NCBI GenBank assembly: GCA_026003495.1
Contig: BPHK01000001.1
Span: 1,376,579 to 1,440,578, forward strand
Direction of reading: 5' to 3'
DNA length: 64,000 nt
Source of the DNA: Candidatus Kapaibacterium sp.
Lineage (GTDB): Bacteria; Bacteroidota; Ignavibacteria; Kapaibacteriales; NICIL-2
In this document: positions 62,433 to 64,000 of the stretch, piece by piece
Position numbering within the stretch: position 1 is the stretch's first letter
Layout of the letters: every line of letters starts with the position of its first letter
Position numbers and translations under genes: made by a program
Notes under the pieces: model-generated
Database searches by the model: none
What the model was told of the DNA's origin: nothing
What the model saw: only the letters and a program-made list of their open reading frames with translations

Positions 62433-63303
62433 GGTTGCTACTCTGTGAAGTTCGTGGTTGATATTTCCAACGGTTGTGTTGCCAGACCCACTGTTCAGGT
62501 GCCCGAAGAATCGCGTGCTCGAGGAGTTGGTTGTAGTGTGCGACGACTTCCTCTACTGGCACTGATTCATCGTGCGCACCAGGAACAGGTTCGAAGAACA
62601 CCTCGTAGCGACCGTCTTCTGTCCGCAGGCAGTATGCAAACAGGAGTGCAGCCCCGCTGCGCCGTGCCAGCAATACCGGTGCTTTATGCGTTGCAGCTGG
62701 ACTGCCAAAGAGCAACACGAACGGATCACTGCGAGGATCGGCAGCCTGATCGCCGAGGAGAGCAACAATCCCTCCCTGCCCGAGATGCTCAAGCATGGCA
62801 CGCGCTGAACGGAACATGGGGACGAGGATATTCCCCGTCGTCCGTCGCACACGATCGAGCCAACGGTTGACGACACGATTGCGCTGCTCCTTGACCACCA
62901 CAAGGAGTGGGCGTTCGAACTCTAATGCTGCAACAAGCGCGGACCACTCCCAATTGGCAAGATGTGCACTCCAGAGAATCACCCCTCGCTCTCTCCCAAG
63001 TGCATCGCGGAGTAATTCAGGGTTGGTAAAACGGAAATAGGATCGAAGTTGGTCGCTTGTCAGAAAAGGTGTTGCGAGAAGTTCTTCGAACACCAGCACA
63101 AGATTAGCAAAGCTGGCACGAGTTCTCCGGGCGAGTTCTGCTGGCGACGCGTTCGGAAACGCTCGCCGCAGGTTTTGGACAGTCAATCGTTTTCGACCAA
63201 GAGCAACCGCAGAAAGAATCCATCCCATCACCTGCGCAAGTGCTCTTCTCCCCCGATGGCCAAGGCGCCAGCAGATCCAGCCGAGGATGTGCAACAGGTG
63301 CAT
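62422..63303 (-). CDS. LpxL/HtrB-type lysophospholipid (lipid A) acyltransferase
   Basis: A 293-residue membrane-associated acyltransferase. The HX4E motif is HLANWE (around residue 110), preceded by a hydrophobic N-terminal region and the VQNLRRAFPNAS block typical of LpxL/M. It should transfer a secondary acyl chain to lipid A or a related lipid. ATG 63303 was chosen; the frame extends upstream into the neighbouring gene. It overlaps the SDR gene at its 3' end and follows the GWxTD gene by 4 bp. Confidence 0.88.
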   Translation of the reverse strand: MHLLHILGWICWRLGHRGRRALAQVMGWILSAVALGRKRLTVQNLRRAFPNASPAELARRTRASFANLVLVFEELLATPFLTSDQLRSYFRFTNPELLRDALGRERGVILWSAHLANWEWSALVAALEFERPLLVVVKEQRNRVVNRWLDRVRRTTGNILVPMFRSARAMLEHLGQGGIVALLGDQAADPRSDPFVLLFGSPAATHKAPVLLARRSGAALLFAYCLRTEDGRYEVFFEPVPGAHDESVPVEEVVAHYNQLLEHAILRAPEQWVWQHNRWKYQPRTSQSSNHET

Positions 63304-63307
63304 ATGC

Positions 63308-64000
63308 TTACCGTACTGGCCCGTTGGGGTCAAGATAGTTCGGCATCGCAAATTGGCGGTACCAATTCTCGTTGCGGATTTCGTAGAGCGCCGTGGAATG
63401 CACCAGGACGAAGTTTTCTGTCCCGTCAATATCTACGAACACGAAGATGACCCCACCTTGAATGTTGTCGTAGCGCCAAATTTCATGTGGTCGAGCGCCG
63501 TCCATGTTGAAGTACGCGCGGTCAATTTGTGTTGGGAAGCCGTACTTGAGCAGAACACGTCCACGGTCACTGTTCCAGCCTTGAGGGAAGCGTTGCGTTC
63601 GATAGAACTGTGCTGCATACTGGCGTGCTTTGCGGAACTCTTCGTAGCGTTCGTTTGCAGGAGTTGAGGGATCAGGATCGCGCTGAAGCCAGAAACGGAA
63701 GAGAAAACGGCGCTTTGCGGGTACCTCGGTCAACTGGTCATATGCATCCAGCTCAGAAGGTCGCGCAATCAAGCGTGCAGAAGCAATTTCCACTGCAAGT
63801 TGCGCTTGGTCCATCGTTGCAAATGGACTTTGGAGAAAAAGTTCATCCTCGCTAAGAGTTCGCGGTTGTTCGGGAGGAAGCTCAGGATTGATCAAATAGA
63901 ACTGCTGCCTTCCGAGCACAAGTTCTGGCGAGCGAGCTTGTTCGATGCCGAGTGCCAGATAGTAAGCGCCGCTCGGCACGCCATCAAGCGGGATCGAAAT
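63308..64000 (-). CDS. GWxTD-domain protein (partial, 5' end beyond window)
   Basis: The C-terminal 230 residues of a GWxTD-domain protein; the frame stays open to base 64000. The region has the family pattern FLFRFWLQRDPDP ... EEFRKARQYAAQFY followed by GWNSDRGRVLLKYGFPTQI (GWNSD in place of GWxTD). Such proteins are secreted or periplasmic and their function is unknown. It lies 4 bp before the acyltransferase gene, so the three minus-strand genes at the right edge are probably one operon. Confidence 0.85.
   Translation of the reverse strand: MSIPLDGVPSGAYYLALGIEQARSPELVLGRQQFYLINPELPPEQPRTLSEDELFLQSPFATMDQAQLAVEIASARLIARPSELDAYDQLTEVPAKRRFLFRFWLQRDPDPSTPANERYEEFRKARQYAAQFYRTQRFPQGWNSDRGRVLLKYGFPTQIDRAYFNMDGARPHEIWRYDNIQGGVIFVFVDIDGTENFVLVHSTALYEIRNENWYRQFAMPNYLDPNGPVR

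Overview
The window reads as a dense, ordinary chromosomal segment from a Gram-negative bacterium of the Bacteroidota/Chlorobiota lineage, most likely the Kapabacteria/Ignavibacteria side. The taxonomic placement is inference. It rests on a porU-porV pair of the type IX secretion system, promoters with a TAnnTTTG -7 element, a DUF3098-type membrane protein, a Bacteroidota-type second GroES, the order pheT / coiled-coil / zapA / structured RNA / rny, and on the other hand flagellar-type flhF and fliA genes, which are rare in classical Bacteroidetes. An LpxL-type acyltransferase and a GmhA-type isomerase point to an LPS outer membrane. I see no insertion sequence, prophage, CRISPR array or rRNA operon, and no base-composition break.

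Layout. 1-3787 (+): 3' end of a class I fructose-bisphosphate aldolase, an ABC exporter and a cystathionine beta-synthase/cysteine synthase. 3917-9116 (-): porV and porU. 9339-11681 (+): a DsbD-type reductase with an unusual N-terminal extension, ending tail-to-tail on dnaB (-). 13235-13735 (+): an Rrf2 regulator. 13732-16605 (-): an RsbU/STAS/RsbW partner-switching module. 16725-20498 (-): tRNA-Thr(CGU), an M32 carboxypeptidase, a PyrK-like flavoprotein, tRNA-Met(CAU) and a bifunctional-nuclease-family protein. 20536-27359 (-): etfB-etfA, uvrA, a ROK kinase and dnaN. 27573-40526 (+): a 13-kb run of tightly packed genes, psd-pssA-purS-purQ-tatA-tatA/B-gatA-peptide-binding lipoprotein-tsaC-HPr-EI-folB-folK-dnaG-dapA. 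40507-43049 (-): feoA-feoB-groES-like. 43125-45406 (-): TPR protein, tRNA-Thr(UGU), gmhA. 45457 (+): rimM, overlapping recQ (-). 45970-50794 (-): lipoprotein-AlbA_2 regulator-recQ operon. 50911 (+): DUF3098-like protein. 51177 (-): RsmI-like methyltransferase. 52670-55121 (+): flhF-membrane protein-fliA operon. 55189-61428 (-): rny, a 6S-like RNA, zapA, a long coiled-coil protein, pheT. 61530 (+): initiator tRNA. 61644-64000 (-): an SDR, an LpxL-type acyltransferase and a GWxTD protein that runs off the window.

Together these genes cover replication (dnaB, dnaN, dnaG), repair (uvrA, recQ), translation, phospholipid, purine, folate, lysine and cysteine synthesis, protein export (Tat, T9SS), redox (Dsb, ETF), iron uptake and signalling. 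I did not find a clear novel system. The items most worth a second look are the unannotated 6S-like RNA between zapA and rny, the shared TTG-17-TAnnTTTG promoter architecture, the 512-residue coiled-coil protein in the zapA neighbourhood, the isolated flhF-fliA operon with a degenerate FlhF, and several enzymes lacking family-defining residues.
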